Shown: positions 1 through 8,718, counted from the stretch's first letter. The stretch: DNA of 64,000 bases from DT-110 sp030148525 (GCA_965227445.1 OZ245751.1:3348001-3412000); one strand, 5' to 3'. Numbers and translations are program-made. Notes: generated by a model not told the origin, from the sequence alone.

Positions 1-175
1 ACGGATTACGGATTACGGCTAAGATGTTCTTTCCTCTTAACCAAGTCAAATAGTTGGGGCAAAGATTTGTCTGCATTCATGAGCAAATCCGGTGCAGTTA
101 TGAATCGCATGAAGCAAACCGTTTACCGTAGGCCGTAAATCGTGAGCCGTCTATCGTGAGCCGTCTATCTTACAA
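1..175. repeat. Dispersed foldback repeat, copy 1 (cut by window edge)
   Basis: Short direct repeats (ACGGATT units) at 1-20 lead into a core at about 60-140. Repeats of the form CGTGAGCCGTCTAT follow to about 172. The core matches a second copy at 9256-9400: both share CTGC, then GCAAATCCG, TGCAGT, ATGAATCGCA, GAAGCAA and CCGTTTACCGTAGGCCGT, in the same order and spacing. The left and right short repeats are roughly inverted, so the element could fold back. No coding capacity is evident. The left end lies outside the window. Confidence 0.7.
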
Positions 176-586
176 ATCTTTGATGGAGTTGCGATCGGTA
201 AGGATGTCCTTCAATTCTTTAAGAAACTGGTATTGGTGCGGCAGGACTTTCTTAAAAGCGTCTTTGACCGTAATGAAGGTACCTGACTCCATATGAGATA
301 TCTGGTCTTTAACAAAACGGGCATCCTCAAACAACATTTTTTTAAGGCTCGGAATGTCGTGGTATTCACCTTCGACAGCCCAGGCTTCTTCGGTACCGCC
401 ACCTTCCTGTTGAACGGGATCTAATTCGATCAAGCGGTCGGCATCTTCCCAGATTGACTCTCTTTCATTGCGCGAGGGACTGGCCGGAATTTCGAATTCC
501 TCATCATTCCGATTCGTCAAGAAGATTTCCAGCCCTTTTTCGCGAAAGCGATATATGATCAAGTGTACTTTCTTAGAGAATTGCAT
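170..586 (-). CDS. Hypothetical protein, 138 aa, with a Nudix-like N-terminal segment
   Basis: Function not recognised. The first 35 residues (VHLIIYRFREKGLEIFL) resemble the first strands of a Nudix domain. The next part is acidic, with a GGG and EEAW around residues 62-70. I cannot find an intact Nudix box (GX5EX7REUXEEXGU), so pyrophosphatase activity should not be assumed. There is no signal peptide or membrane segment; the protein is probably cytoplasmic. The stop codon lies inside the repeat-rich left edge of the window. It stands apart from the next minus-strand gene by about 250 bp, so it is probably transcribed alone. Confidence 0.6.
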   Translation of the reverse strand: MQFSKKVHLIIYRFREKGLEIFLTNRNDEEFEIPASPSRNERESIWEDADRLIELDPVQQEGGGTEEAWAVEGEYHDIPSLKKMLFEDARFVKDQISHMESGTFITVKDAFKKVLPHQYQFLKELKDILTDRNSIKDL

Positions 587-836
587 AGTTGCCAGTCCTT
601 TACGTGAATATTCGTGATGTTGTAACGTTGGTCAATCAAGAATGTTGAAGAATTTACGTACGTCACCACTTTACCCATTGGGTATGCTAAGGTCGACAGT
701 TTCCCAAGTATACCCAAACCTGAACCACAAGGTCTGCCGTTTATTTCCGGCACCTAAAAAGTAAAAAGTCCTTAACAAGGCACAATAACCACAGCTAAAT
801 CAATTGTTTCGGCAGCTTGGGATTTACGACAACCAA

Positions 837-1493
837 CTACTTGCTATCAGCTTGTTTAGTCACTTCAAACAGTACTAATCCGAGAAGGATTGCTTCTTCT
901 TCGGTACTCAAATTATTTCCGGTATAATCGAAAACTCGTTGAATAAGATCGGAGGATTTAGGGATTTTCACACTGGCAACTTCTTCGCCCTGGATAATCA
1001 GGGGGTGCCGGTCAGTTACGGACTTATCCAGTTTGGCGATCATTTTCCCGGTGCGCTGACCAATTAAGTACCCATTGGCCGGCTGGTAGGATCCAAGCAC
1101 CTGATCATCGATCACTATGCTTACATCCTTTTCTTTTTCCCAGTAGTAAAAGGCTCGCTGGTGCGTCAAAATGACCATCAGGGCATTTTTTTTATTGTAC
1201 CGGCGGTAAGACACTCCGGCTACCGGTTCTTCGAAAATGGAGGTAATGGTTGCCTTCCACTTCTTTCCCCCTATCTTTTTCCGTTCGGCTGACTTGACAT
1301 TGTACGACAGGATTTCCAGATCATTTTTATCGAGTTTAACCGGATCGTGGAAGAAGGACCGGACGTCGGCTTCCATGGACTCCAGGTCTTTCTGAACCTT
1401 TTTTTGCGTAAGCTTGAAGCCTGGTAGGGACCTGGTAAAAAGCCAGAATCCCGTCCCTGCTACTACCAGTGCTGAAAGTGCTAAAATACCCAT
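837..1493 (-). CDS. Membrane-anchored hypothetical protein, 218 aa
   Basis: Not recognised. Residues 1-22 are hydrophobic (MGILALSALVVAGTGFWLF) and are followed by basic residues, suggesting an N-terminal membrane anchor. The remaining roughly 190 residues are hydrophilic and lysine-rich, with alternating strand-like segments (for example the stretch around YYWEKEKDVSIVIDD). It lies 38 bp downstream of the SH3-domain lipoprotein gene on the same strand and may be co-transcribed with it. Both would act at the envelope. Confidence 0.6.
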   Translation of the reverse strand: MGILALSALVVAGTGFWLFTRSLPGFKLTQKKVQKDLESMEADVRSFFHDPVKLDKNDLEILSYNVKSAERKKIGGKKWKATITSIFEEPVAGVSYRRYNKKNALMVILTHQRAFYYWEKEKDVSIVIDDQVLGSYQPANGYLIGQRTGKMIAKLDKSVTDRHPLIIQGEEVASVKIPKSSDLIQRVFDYTGNNLSTEEEAILLGLVLFEVTKQADSK

Positions 1494-1531
1494 ATTGGTT
1501 GTTTCCTTTTCCTAAAAAAACGATGTAACAA

Positions 1532-2674
1532 TTATCCACCCATTCCCGAGCCCTTGTCCAGTGGTATCTGATGCTTCTCTGGTTCGTCGAACTGTCGACT
1601 TCTGGCGCGCAAGGCAATCATGTCTTCCTTCGTTAATACCTCCCACTTGCGGTCGAGTATGGCCTGCATTTCCCTGGCAATTGCGGCCTGGTCTTCCCAG
1701 TAGGAATTGTCAACATCCGTTATATCCTGCACAATATCCTGGGTCATTGTGCGAATGGCGGGTGCAAAAGCTGATTTACCTCCCTTCCAGGCTTTTTCCA
1801 ATTTAGCCAACAGGTCGAGGTGGATGCCCCGCCCCAGCAAACTGTGCCCTCCGTAGTCCCAGGTCTGCAGAAAGTAAGCCGGGTAAAAGTGAGCTATGCT
1901 ATCCTGGGGGAACAGCTCAAGGGCAATCGCCACGAAAGCATCATCTTCGGAGCCTTCCGTCATGCGGGCTTTCTCCAGCCAATCGCTGTAATCGGCAAAG
2001 AGGTAGTAAATGGTACCCTCCGCCACCAGGGTTGGTTGATAAGCCGGAAAGGCTTGCTCCAGCCAAAACAGATCGGGAAGCTGGTCGTAATCGTCTAAAG
2101 TAATGCGTTCTTCCAGAACAGGATTCATTTGCTCACTGATATCCACCCCATCAAGATAAACAGCGGCCAGATCTTCACTGTTTGCGGCCGCAGTAAACTG
2201 ATCGCGGTACTCCTTTATCCTGCGGGTCAGGCTTTCGCCAAAAAAGGTAGTCAAACGCTTATCCAATAATAAAGATGCAGCCTCCGGACCAGCCTGCATT
2301 GCCGGATTCAAAGCGCCTCCATAGACCCAACCAGTCTCCTCATCGGTCGTACGCACCTTTATCCATGGTTCGTCGAAATCGATCCCACGCAACCGGATGG
2401 GGGTCGTAAAGTCCGAAACCTCCCCGGCATCGATCAATAACTCGCCCTTGGTGAGGGTGCGAATCACCTGTGCTTCCGGACCAGCCTCGCTGCGAAGCCT
2501 TAACCCCTCAACCTGAACGGTAAAGGACACCTGTTCCGTTGGGGGCGTTTCCACGGCATCAACAGAGGATTTAGCATCGGTCTGTTCCCGACTCCCGGAC
2601 TCCGGTTGACAAGCGGACATTAAAAAGGCCGCTCCCAGTGCGAGTAATGCGTGACGATTGTACATTCTAGGCAT
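1532..2674 (-). CDS. Lipoprotein with bacterial SH3-like domain, 380 aa
   Basis: The N-terminus is a lipoprotein signal ending in the lipobox MSAC (Cys at residue 22). The mature protein is probably anchored in the periplasm or outer membrane. After an acidic linker, residues about 48-120 fit a bacterial SH3 (type 3) domain: VEGLRLRSEAG, then a WIKVRT strand, then GWVYGG. Such domains bind peptidoglycan or peptides. The C-terminal 260 residues are mostly helical and not recognised. A start three codons later (2665, MYNRHALL) gives an equally good signal peptide. The rpoD terminator lies just upstream, so this gene probably has its own promoter. Confidence 0.7.
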   Translation of the reverse strand: MPRMYNRHALLALGAAFLMSACQPESGSREQTDAKSSVDAVETPPTEQVSFTVQVEGLRLRSEAGPEAQVIRTLTKGELLIDAGEVSDFTTPIRLRGIDFDEPWIKVRTTDEETGWVYGGALNPAMQAGPEAASLLLDKRLTTFFGESLTRRIKEYRDQFTAAANSEDLAAVYLDGVDISEQMNPVLEERITLDDYDQLPDLFWLEQAFPAYQPTLVAEGTIYYLFADYSDWLEKARMTEGSEDDAFVAIALELFPQDSIAHFYPAYFLQTWDYGGHSLLGRGIHLDLLAKLEKAWKGGKSAFAPAIRTMTQDIVQDITDVDNSYWEDQAAIAREMQAILDRKWEVLTKEDMIALRARSRQFDEPEKHQIPLDKGSGMGG

Positions 2675-2768
2675 TAAACTGTCGATTTACACCACTTACC
2701 GAACTGACGTGCTCAGATGCAGTCAACCCAATACGTTGCCGAAATATAAAGGCGGCAAGATAAAAAAA

Positions 2769-2803
2769 ACCGGACTCATTCTGTTGTCGAGAATGAGTCC
2801 GGT
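2769..2803 (-). terminator. Rho-independent terminator of rpoD
   Basis: Perfect 14-bp inverted repeat (ACCGGACTCATTCT and its complement) around a 7-nt loop. On the minus strand a run of T residues follows at 2762-2768. It sits about 30 bp past the rpoD stop codon. Confidence 0.85.
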
Positions 2804-2833
2804 AATACTGAAGAATATGCTTAGCGGTTTAGT

Positions 2834-3700
2834 TTATCCCAGGTAAGACTTCAGGGCATTTCGGTTATAGGACTTGCGCAAGCGACGGATAGCGCGTTCT
2901 TTGATCTGGCGCACCCGCTCGCGGGTCAGTCCGTACAATTCACCGATTTCCTCCAGGGTCAATGACTTTTTACCAGCCAGGCCGTAATAGGAGGAAAGTA
3001 CCTCTACCTCACGGGGCGAAAGCATAGACAAACCTTGCTGAACTTCGTCTTTAAGGGACTGAGCCATAAGGCTGTCGTCCGGTGCATTTCCTTCGTCGTG
3101 GGTGATCACATCCAGCATAGTGGAATCACCATCTTCGCCACTCAGGGGAGCGTCGACTGAGAGATGACGTCCATTACCTTTCAGCATATTGGATACTTCT
3201 TTGGCAGTCATATCCAGCAGTTCACCTAATTCTTCGTGGGTCGGTTCCCGCTCAAATTTTTGAACGAACGACAAATAGGCTTCATTCACTTTATTGTACG
3301 AACCCACCTTGTTGAGCGGCAATCGCACAATGCGGGAATACTCAACGATTGCCTGCAGGATGGATTGGCGGATCCACCAAACAGCATAGGAAATGAATTT
3401 AAACCCTTTGGTCTCATCAAATCGCTTGGCGGCCTTCATCAGCCCCACATTGCCTTCGTTGATCAGGTCCCCAAGTGAAAGACCCTGATTTTGGTATTGC
3501 TTCGCAACGGAAACCACAAAGCGAAGGTTTGCTTTAGTCAATTTCTCTAAAGCATTTTGATCGCCCTGGCGAATCCGGCTGGCCAATTCAGCCTCCTCGT
3601 CGGCACTCAACATGGAAATCTTACCGATATCGTTAAGATACTTGTCGAGGGCGAGGCTCTCCCTGGCCGTAATTTTGTTTGTAATTTTTAACTGACGCAT
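2834..3700 (-). CDS. rpoD: RNA polymerase primary sigma factor RpoD/SigA, Bacteroidota type, 288 aa
   Basis: Directs core RNA polymerase to housekeeping promoters. The short form lacks region 1.1, as usual in Bacteroidota. The N-terminus MRQLKITNKIT is the conserved start of this family, so the Met at 3700 was chosen over the one two codons upstream. Region 1.2 follows (LDKYLNDIGKISMLSADEE). Region 2 includes NLRFVVSVAKQYQNQGL and the -10 recognition helix KGFKFISYAVWWIRQSI. Region 3 is around EREPTHEELGELL. Region 4 ends with the -35 helix-turn-helix LTLEEIGELYGLTRERVRQI. The region 4 sequence and the gapless fit make it the primary rather than an alternative factor. It is followed by a strong terminator and appears monocistronic. 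Confidence 0.96.
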   Translation of the reverse strand: MRQLKITNKITARESLALDKYLNDIGKISMLSADEEAELASRIRQGDQNALEKLTKANLRFVVSVAKQYQNQGLSLGDLINEGNVGLMKAAKRFDETKGFKFISYAVWWIRQSILQAIVEYSRIVRLPLNKVGSYNKVNEAYLSFVQKFEREPTHEELGELLDMTAKEVSNMLKGNGRHLSVDAPLSGEDGDSTMLDVITHDEGNAPDDSLMAQSLKDEVQQGLSMLSPREVEVLSSYYGLAGKKSLTLEEIGELYGLTRERVRQIKERAIRRLRKSYNRNALKSYLG

Positions 3701-4007
3701 ACACACAGACAGATTTTAAGAAGACTACATGTTCAATACGCTTTCTGAGAAAAAATAGTTTCAGGAACTTAAAAAAACTTGATTTTTTCCAAAAAAAGCC
3801 TTATTTCAGGCCCTTTTGTCAAAAAACGCAGATAACGTTCATGGAGTACCTCTTACAAAATAAGAAAGTGCTCGACAATCCCGGTGGATTAACGAGCACT
3901 TAATAAAAAAACCTAACGGGTAGAAAAGTTCCCTACCCTATTCACTTCTGGTGACCAGCGAGGTGGCTAATATGCCCAATTATCCTCGACCGGTACCCTT
4001 ATTACAG
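3701..4007. other. Intergenic region between pnp and rpoD
   Basis: About 300 bp holding the leader and promoter region of rpoD (A/T-rich, 3701-3830) and the pnp terminator (3866-3901). I see no convincing reading frame. No exact TAnnTTTG element was found upstream of rpoD. Confidence 0.6.
3866..3901 (-). terminator. Probable terminator of pnp
   Basis: Inverted repeat AAGTGCTCG / CGAGCACTT with an 18-nt loop. On the minus strand it is followed by a T-rich stretch (TTCTTATTTTG). It lies about 105 bp past the pnp stop. The A-rich sequence on the other side means it could also act on plus-strand transcripts. Confidence 0.6.
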
Positions 4008-6149
4008 TTAGTCGCGGGGCTTGCGATCCGGCTGCGGCAATAAAGCTTTGCGAGACAATCGCAATTTACCGGTCTTTTTATCAACACCGATGAGCTTTAC
4101 TTTGACCTCGTCGCCTTCCTGAAAGTGATCAGCAACATTTTCGATACGGGAGTGCGAGATCTCCGAAACGTGCAACAGGCCGCTCTTGCCGTGGAAGTCA
4201 ACAAAGACACCGTAAGGCATGACGGAGCGAACTACCGAATCAAAGACATCACCCACTTCGGGCGTAAAGGTGATCCGCTTGACCCAGGCAACTGCCTTAT
4301 CAATGGATTCTTTATCACTACTGGCGATGTTCACGATACCTTTATTATCGACTTCTTCGATATTGATCTGTGTGCCGGTAACTTCCTGGATTTCCTGGAT
4401 AACTTTACCACCTGGTCCGATCACGGCACCGATGAAGCTCTTGTCGATCGTCAGTTCAACGATACGCGGAGCGTGTGGCTTGAGATCTTCCCTGGGAGCA
4501 GCCAGCGAATTGCTCATTTCGTTCAGGATATGTACCCGTCCTTCGCGGGCCTGCATCAGGGCCTCCTCGAGTTGTTCGTAGGGAAGTCCTTCGATCTTAA
4601 TATCCATCTGGCAGGCCGTGATGCCATTTTCGGTACCACTCACCTTGAAGTCCATATCTCCCAGGGCATCTTCATCACCTAGGATATCGCTCAGGATCGC
4701 ATAGCGATCACCGTCGGAGATCATCCCCATGGCAATTCCTGATACGGGTTTTGTTATTTTGATACCGGCATCCATTAGTGCCAGCGTACCCGCACAAACC
4801 GTTGCCATAGAGCTGGAACCGTTGGATTCCAACACATCAGAAACGATACGCAGGGTATAGGGCAACTCAGCTGGCAGCACCTGGCGCAGGGCGCGGGCGG
4901 CCAGGTTGGCGTGTCCTACCTCACGACGGCCGGGACCACGCATAGGCTTTGTTTCACCCACGGAAAAGGCCGGGAAATTGTAATGCAGGATAAAGTTCTC
5001 GTAGCTGTGATTCAGCGCCTGGTCAAGCATCAATTCATCGGTTTTGGTACCGAGGGTGAGCGAGGTCAGCGACTGGGTTTCACCGCGCGTAAAGATGGCG
5101 GAACCGTGCGCGCTGGGCAGGTAATCCACCTCGGTCCAGATATCCCGGACTTCATTGGCCTTACGCCCGTCCAGGCGCTTGCCTTCGGAGAGCACCATTT
5201 CCCGGATCAGGGCTTTTTGTACTTTGTAGAAGTACTCTTTAGCCATGGGCCATTGCTCTTCGAAGGTCTCCTCATCCATTTCTTCTTCGAGGGTCTCTTT
5301 GAGCGCATCCTTGATTTCATCGAAGCCTTTCTTACGAGCTTTTTTATCGAGTTCACCCCGTGCTACTTCCAGGATCTTGTCCTTGGTGAGTGACTCTACC
5401 CTGGCTTTCAGTTCTTCGTTTTCTTCGGCTTCTTCTACTTCGCGACTGGTGGCTTTATCACCTACCTTAGCAGCCAGATCAAGCTGTGCCTGGCACTGTA
5501 CTTTGATTGCTTCGTGGGCGATGCGGATGGCCTCCACCAGATCTTTTTCCTGGCATTCCTTGGCTTCCCCTTCAACCATCATCACATTATCCATGCTGGC
5601 GGCCACAATGAATTCCATGTCGGCTTCTTCGGTCTCGGAGCGCGAAGGGTTGACTTTGAATTCACCCTTGACCCGGGCAACGCGTACCTCGGAGATCGGC
5701 CCGTTAAAAGGTACGTCCGAACAGGTCATAGCTGCCGATGCAGCCAGTGCGGCCAGTGCATCGGGTAATACGTCCTCCTCACCGGAGATGAGGTTGATAA
5801 TCACCTGAGTATCGTTCATGTACCCATCGGGGAAGAGCGGGCGAATAGCGCGGTCGACCAGGCGGGATGTCAATATCTCGTAATCCGACAACCTGGCTTC
5901 ACGACGGAAAAAGTTGCCCGGTATTTTACCTGCCGCAGCAAACTTCTCCTGGTAATCTACGGATAGCGGAAAAAAGCTTTGTCCCTCGCGGGGTTCGTGG
6001 GCTGATACCACGGAGCAGAAAAGCATGGTTTTACCCATGCGTACAACGACCGAACCATCGGCCTGAGTGGCCAGTTTGCCGGTTTCAATGATCACTTCCC
6101 GTCCGTCGGGTAAATGGAAGGACGTAGTGATCGGTGTTTGTTGTCCCAT
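4008..6149 (-). CDS. pnp: Polyribonucleotide nucleotidyltransferase (PNPase), 713 aa
   Basis: Phosphorolytic 3'-5' exoribonuclease of mRNA turnover. Two RNase PH domains are visible: the first begins near residue 8 (GREVIIETGKLA) and contains FFRREARLSDYEILTSRLVD; the second contains FTRGETQSL and GPGRREVGHANLAARAL. They are separated by a helical acidic linker. A KH domain (IGPGGKVIQEIQEVTGTQI) and an S1 domain (GVFVDFHGKSGLLHVSEIS) end the protein. Length is normal for the family. I chose Met at 6149 (MGQQTPITTSF); an upstream in-frame ATG at 6203 adds 18 residues unlike the family. It lies downstream of rpsO, the classical rpsO-pnp order. Confidence 0.97.
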   Translation of the reverse strand: MGQQTPITTSFHLPDGREVIIETGKLATQADGSVVVRMGKTMLFCSVVSAHEPREGQSFFPLSVDYQEKFAAAGKIPGNFFRREARLSDYEILTSRLVDRAIRPLFPDGYMNDTQVIINLISGEEDVLPDALAALAASAAMTCSDVPFNGPISEVRVARVKGEFKVNPSRSETEEADMEFIVAASMDNVMMVEGEAKECQEKDLVEAIRIAHEAIKVQCQAQLDLAAKVGDKATSREVEEAEENEELKARVESLTKDKILEVARGELDKKARKKGFDEIKDALKETLEEEMDEETFEEQWPMAKEYFYKVQKALIREMVLSEGKRLDGRKANEVRDIWTEVDYLPSAHGSAIFTRGETQSLTSLTLGTKTDELMLDQALNHSYENFILHYNFPAFSVGETKPMRGPGRREVGHANLAARALRQVLPAELPYTLRIVSDVLESNGSSSMATVCAGTLALMDAGIKITKPVSGIAMGMISDGDRYAILSDILGDEDALGDMDFKVSGTENGITACQMDIKIEGLPYEQLEEALMQAREGRVHILNEMSNSLAAPREDLKPHAPRIVELTIDKSFIGAVIGPGGKVIQEIQEVTGTQINIEEVDNKGIVNIASSDKESIDKAVAWVKRITFTPEVGDVFDSVVRSVMPYGVFVDFHGKSGLLHVSEISHSRIENVADHFQEGDEVKVKLIGVDKKTGKLRLSRKALLPQPDRKPRD

Positions 6150-6312
6150 ACGTTCAAAAAATGTTTTAGTAATAAAAGATTGGCTGCAATGCCAGGACGA
6201 CATTGTGCCGAGTGCTTAGGACAGCATTTTGGAGTCGTTTGAGCTTTGAGCAGCTCGTGTGGGAAATATTCCCGTGTGAGTCGTTTGAATCAGCCTGTTT
6301 TTCAGGCTTTCC

Positions 6313-6343
6313 CAAATATATAACAAAAGGGGAAGAATCCCAA
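6313..6343 (-). promoter_or_regulatory. Putative pnp promoter (TTG-N20-TATATTTG) inside the rpsO terminator
   Basis: On the minus strand TTG (6341-6343) is followed after exactly 20 nt by TATATTTG (6313-6320). This fits the Bacteroidota vegetative consensus TTG-N17-23-TAnnTTTG. The -33 part lies in the loop of the preceding hairpin. The predicted leader of about 155 nt contains a hairpin with arms AGCCTG / CAGGCT and the palindrome GGGAAATATTCCC. Confidence 0.5.
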
Positions 6344-6363
6344 AACCAGGATACTTCCCCTTT
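6325..6363 (-). terminator. Hairpin between rpsO and pnp (attenuator or terminator)
   Basis: Inverted repeat AAAGGGGAAG / CTTCCCCTTT, with ATCC/GGAT inner pairing. On the minus strand a TTTTGTTATAT tail follows. It could terminate rpsO transcripts partially, or be an RNA processing site, ahead of pnp. Confidence 0.65.
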
Positions 6364-6366
6364 GCT

Positions 6367-6436
6367 TGTGTGCCAATTATACCGTTTCTGAAAAGGATTG
6401 GGTTTTGCCAAACCACTTCGTTGTCGGTATATTCGG
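6367..6436 (-). repeat. Dispersed repeat, ACCGACAACGAAGTG family, copy 1
   Basis: Read on the minus strand this spacer contains ATACCGACAACGAAGTGG, TTTGGCAAA, then CTTTTC and CGGTATA. The same blocks occur in the same order at 46598-46732 on the plus strand, where about 55 extra bases separate them. It lies directly after the rpsO stop. Confidence 0.6.
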
Positions 6437-6440
6437 CTGC

Positions 6441-6725
6441 TTATTTGCGGATATTTCGGATACCGAGTTGGTCAATGAGTTCGCGGTATTTGATAATATC
6501 TCTTTTAGCCAGATAGTTCAACAAGCCTTTCCGCTTACCAACCAAAGTCAACAAAGTGCGACGGCAAGAGTGATCCTTGCGGTTTTCTTTCAGGTGGTTG
6601 GACAATACTTCGATGCGCTTGGTGAACAAGGCGATCTGACCTTCAACGGAGCCGGTGTTTTTTTCAGAGCCACCATATTGCTTAAAAATCTCCGCTTGCT
6701 GCTCTTTTGTTAGATTAACTGCCAT
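6441..6725 (-). CDS. rpsO: 30S ribosomal protein S15, 94 aa
   Basis: Binds the 16S rRNA central domain at an early stage of 30S assembly. The family signature is visible: GSVEGQIALFTKRI, then the LTxHLKxxxKDHxxRRxLLxLVGKRKxLLxYL region (here NHLKENRKDHSCRRTLL, VGKRKGLLNYL). It is a few residues longer at the C-terminus than the E. coli protein. It has a good promoter upstream and is followed by pnp. Confidence 0.97.
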   Translation of the reverse strand: MAVNLTKEQQAEIFKQYGGSEKNTGSVEGQIALFTKRIEVLSNHLKENRKDHSCRRTLLTLVGKRKGLLNYLAKRDIIKYRELIDQLGIRNIRK

Positions 6726-6774
6726 GTGTTTGTTTTTTACCGTTAGTGATCGCGTAAATCAGTTACAGCGGCCG

Positions 6775-6805
6775 CAAAAGTACGAATTCTTAATCACAAA
6801 GACAA
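6775..6805 (-). promoter_or_regulatory. Putative rpsO promoter (TTG-N20-TACTTTTG)
   Basis: On the minus strand TTG at 6803-6805 and TACTTTTG at 6775-6782 are separated by 20 nt, a full match to the Bacteroidota consensus. The predicted transcript starts roughly 43 nt before the rpsO ATG. Confidence 0.65.
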
Positions 6806-6825
6806 GGTGTACCGACAACACCCAT

Positions 6826-6857
6826 AAAAAAGGGGAAGCCGGCGGCCTCCCCTTCGT
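6826..6857 (-). terminator. Rho-independent terminator of etfBA
   Basis: GC-rich hairpin: GGGGAGGCCGCC pairs with GGCTTCCCC (minus-strand sense), with a run of T directly after it on the minus strand. It begins about 35 bp past the etfA stop. Confidence 0.85.
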
Positions 6858-6889
6858 ATCCGAAGATACGTTTCGTAAACCAATATTTT

Positions 6890-7840
6890 TTAACCTTTAT
6901 GAGCTTTGAGGGCCTCATTCAGGCGCGGCACCACGTCAAAGAGGTCACCTACGACTCCGTAGTCAGCAGCCTTAAAGAAAGGTGCTTCCGGATCCTTATT
7001 AATTACCACAATAGTCTTGGAGTTATTCACCCCTGCCAGGTGCTGGATGGCACCGGAAATACCGACGGCAATGTACAGGTTGGGCCGAATGGCAATACCG
7101 GTTTGTCCTACGTGTTCGTGGTGCGGGCGCCAGCCCACATCAGCTACTGGACGAGAGCAAGCGGTGGTTGCTCCGAGTATATCAGCCATTTCCTCAATGA
7201 TACCCCAGTTTTCGGGGCCTTTCATACCGCGACCGGCCGATACGACCAGTTCGGCTTCGGGCAAAGGCACCAGTCCTTCGACGCGATCGACTTCTTTGAT
7301 GGTAAGGCGGCTTTCCGGAACGTTCACATCCAGCGATTCGACGGTGGCGGCATCGCCAACTTCCTGAGGCTGGAAAGAGTTACCCATGAGGCTCAAGACT
7401 TTGCGGTCGCTTTTGAGCTCGTAATCGGCGAAGGCTTTCCCGGAAAAGACCGGCTTCCGTACGTGCATGGTGTCTCCCTCCTGACGGGGTACACTGTTCA
7501 CACCACTGACGGAGGCAGCATCCAGTTTTGCCGAAAGGCGACCGATCAGTGACTTACCGGTAGAGGTGTGCGTCATGATCAGGACATTTGCGTCGAGTTT
7601 ATCCATGGCTTGCGCCAAAATGGAGGTGTACACCTGGCTGTCGAATTTAGACACGCCATTTACCTGGTACACTTTACCGGCGCCGTATTTCCCGAGTTCT
7701 TCGATACCGGAAGCCTCGCCAATAACGATGGCGGCACATTCCGTTCCGAGCACCTCGGCTGTTTTATGACCGTAAAAGACGGTTTCGAAGGCTGCTTTTT
7801 TAAACTGGCCTTTTTGATGTTCTGCAAATACGAGAATCAT
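6890..7840 (-). CDS. etfA: Electron transfer flavoprotein alpha subunit, 316 aa
   Basis: Carries the FAD of the EtfAB heterodimer, which passes electrons from acyl-CoA dehydrogenases to the quinone pool via ETF-QO. The N-terminal part is the ETF alpha/beta fold. The C-terminal FAD-binding domain has VVSAGRGMKGPENW, then GATTACSRPVAD, GQTGIAIRPNLYIAVGISGA and NKDPEAPFFKAADYGVVGD, all hallmarks of the family. Length is typical. It follows etfB by 52 bp on the same strand and ends in a strong terminator, so etfBA is a two-gene operon. No ETF-QO or dehydrogenase gene lies nearby. Confidence 0.96.
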   Translation of the reverse strand: MILVFAEHQKGQFKKAAFETVFYGHKTAEVLGTECAAIVIGEASGIEELGKYGAGKVYQVNGVSKFDSQVYTSILAQAMDKLDANVLIMTHTSTGKSLIGRLSAKLDAASVSGVNSVPRQEGDTMHVRKPVFSGKAFADYELKSDRKVLSLMGNSFQPQEVGDAATVESLDVNVPESRLTIKEVDRVEGLVPLPEAELVVSAGRGMKGPENWGIIEEMADILGATTACSRPVADVGWRPHHEHVGQTGIAIRPNLYIAVGISGAIQHLAGVNNSKTIVVINKDPEAPFFKAADYGVVGDLFDVVPRLNEALKAHKG

Positions 7841-7892
7841 ATGTATTGGGAGTATGTGGGTTCAATAATGGGTTAATACCGAAACAAATGGT

Positions 7893-8636
7893 TTAGATGA
7901 CCTTCGCTTCTTCGTGAAGCAGGCGGACCAATTCTTCCATATTTTCGGGGTCGACCAATTTGACGTCGCCCTTTTCGGGGGGTAATTCGTACTTGACGGC
8001 AACCGCCTTATCATCCGTATCGATAGCGTCCACCACTTTCAAGGGTTTGCGTTTGGCCATCATGATCCCACGCATGTTGGGGATGCGCTGCTCGGCAAGG
8101 CCTTTGGCTGCACTCAGGACGAAGGGGACTTCCACTTCGGCCGTTTCTGTTCCGCCCTCAATATCGCGGGTTACCACTGCTTTTTTATCGTCGTCCATCG
8201 ACAGATCACTGGCGTAAGACAGGAAAGGAAGGTCCAGTAGTTCCGCTACCATACCCGGCACTTCCGACCCGTTGTAGTCGATGGTTTCTTTACCGAAGAA
8301 AATAATGTCGTATCCTTCTTCTTTTGCGAAAGCAGAAATCTGCTTCGCGGTGGCGAGTGCAGAACCGGGGTTGGTATCGATGCGTACGGCATCATCGGCC
8401 CCAATTGCGAGGCCCTTGCGAATTACGGTATCGTTTTCGGCCAGACCAACGTTCAGGATGGTTACCGAGCCGCCGAAAGATTCCTTCAGTTCCAGAGCCC
8501 GAACCAGGGCATACCACTCATCGTAGGGATTCATGATATACTGTACACCATTGGTTTCAAACCGGGTATTATCGTCAGTAAAGGCGATTTTAGCAGTGGT
8601 CTCTGGTGTTTTACTAACACATACGAGTAGTTTCAT
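7893..8636 (-). CDS. etfB: Electron transfer flavoprotein beta subunit, 247 aa
   Basis: Partner of EtfA; binds AMP structurally. It starts with MKLLVCVSKTPET and contains MNPYDEWYALVRALELKE and DYNGSEVPGMVAELLDLP. The late segment GLAEQRIPNMRGIMMAKRKP corresponds to the conserved recognition-loop region that docks partner dehydrogenases. Length is normal. It is the first gene of the etfBA operon and is transcribed away from the TPR gene at 8839. Confidence 0.96.
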   Translation of the reverse strand: MKLLVCVSKTPETTAKIAFTDDNTRFETNGVQYIMNPYDEWYALVRALELKESFGGSVTILNVGLAENDTVIRKGLAIGADDAVRIDTNPGSALATAKQISAFAKEEGYDIIFFGKETIDYNGSEVPGMVAELLDLPFLSYASDLSMDDDKKAVVTRDIEGGTETAEVEVPFVLSAAKGLAEQRIPNMRGIMMAKRKPLKVVDAIDTDDKAVAVKYELPPEKGDVKLVDPENMEELVRLLHEEAKVI

Positions 8637-8718
8637 GCTTTAATCATTTAAAGTTTGGTTTATGTTGGTTGGGCAATGACCGGCGGCATCACACTCCGCC
8701 GATTTACCGCATGGCTAC

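Noticed and set aside
559..753. Short reading frame upstream of the first hypothetical gene
   Set aside because: Low similarity to anything, overlaps the start of the neighbouring gene, and lies in its promoter region.
5245..5808. Plus-strand Ser-rich reading frame inside pnp
   Set aside because: Antisense shadow of a highly conserved gene, with biased composition from the complementary codons.
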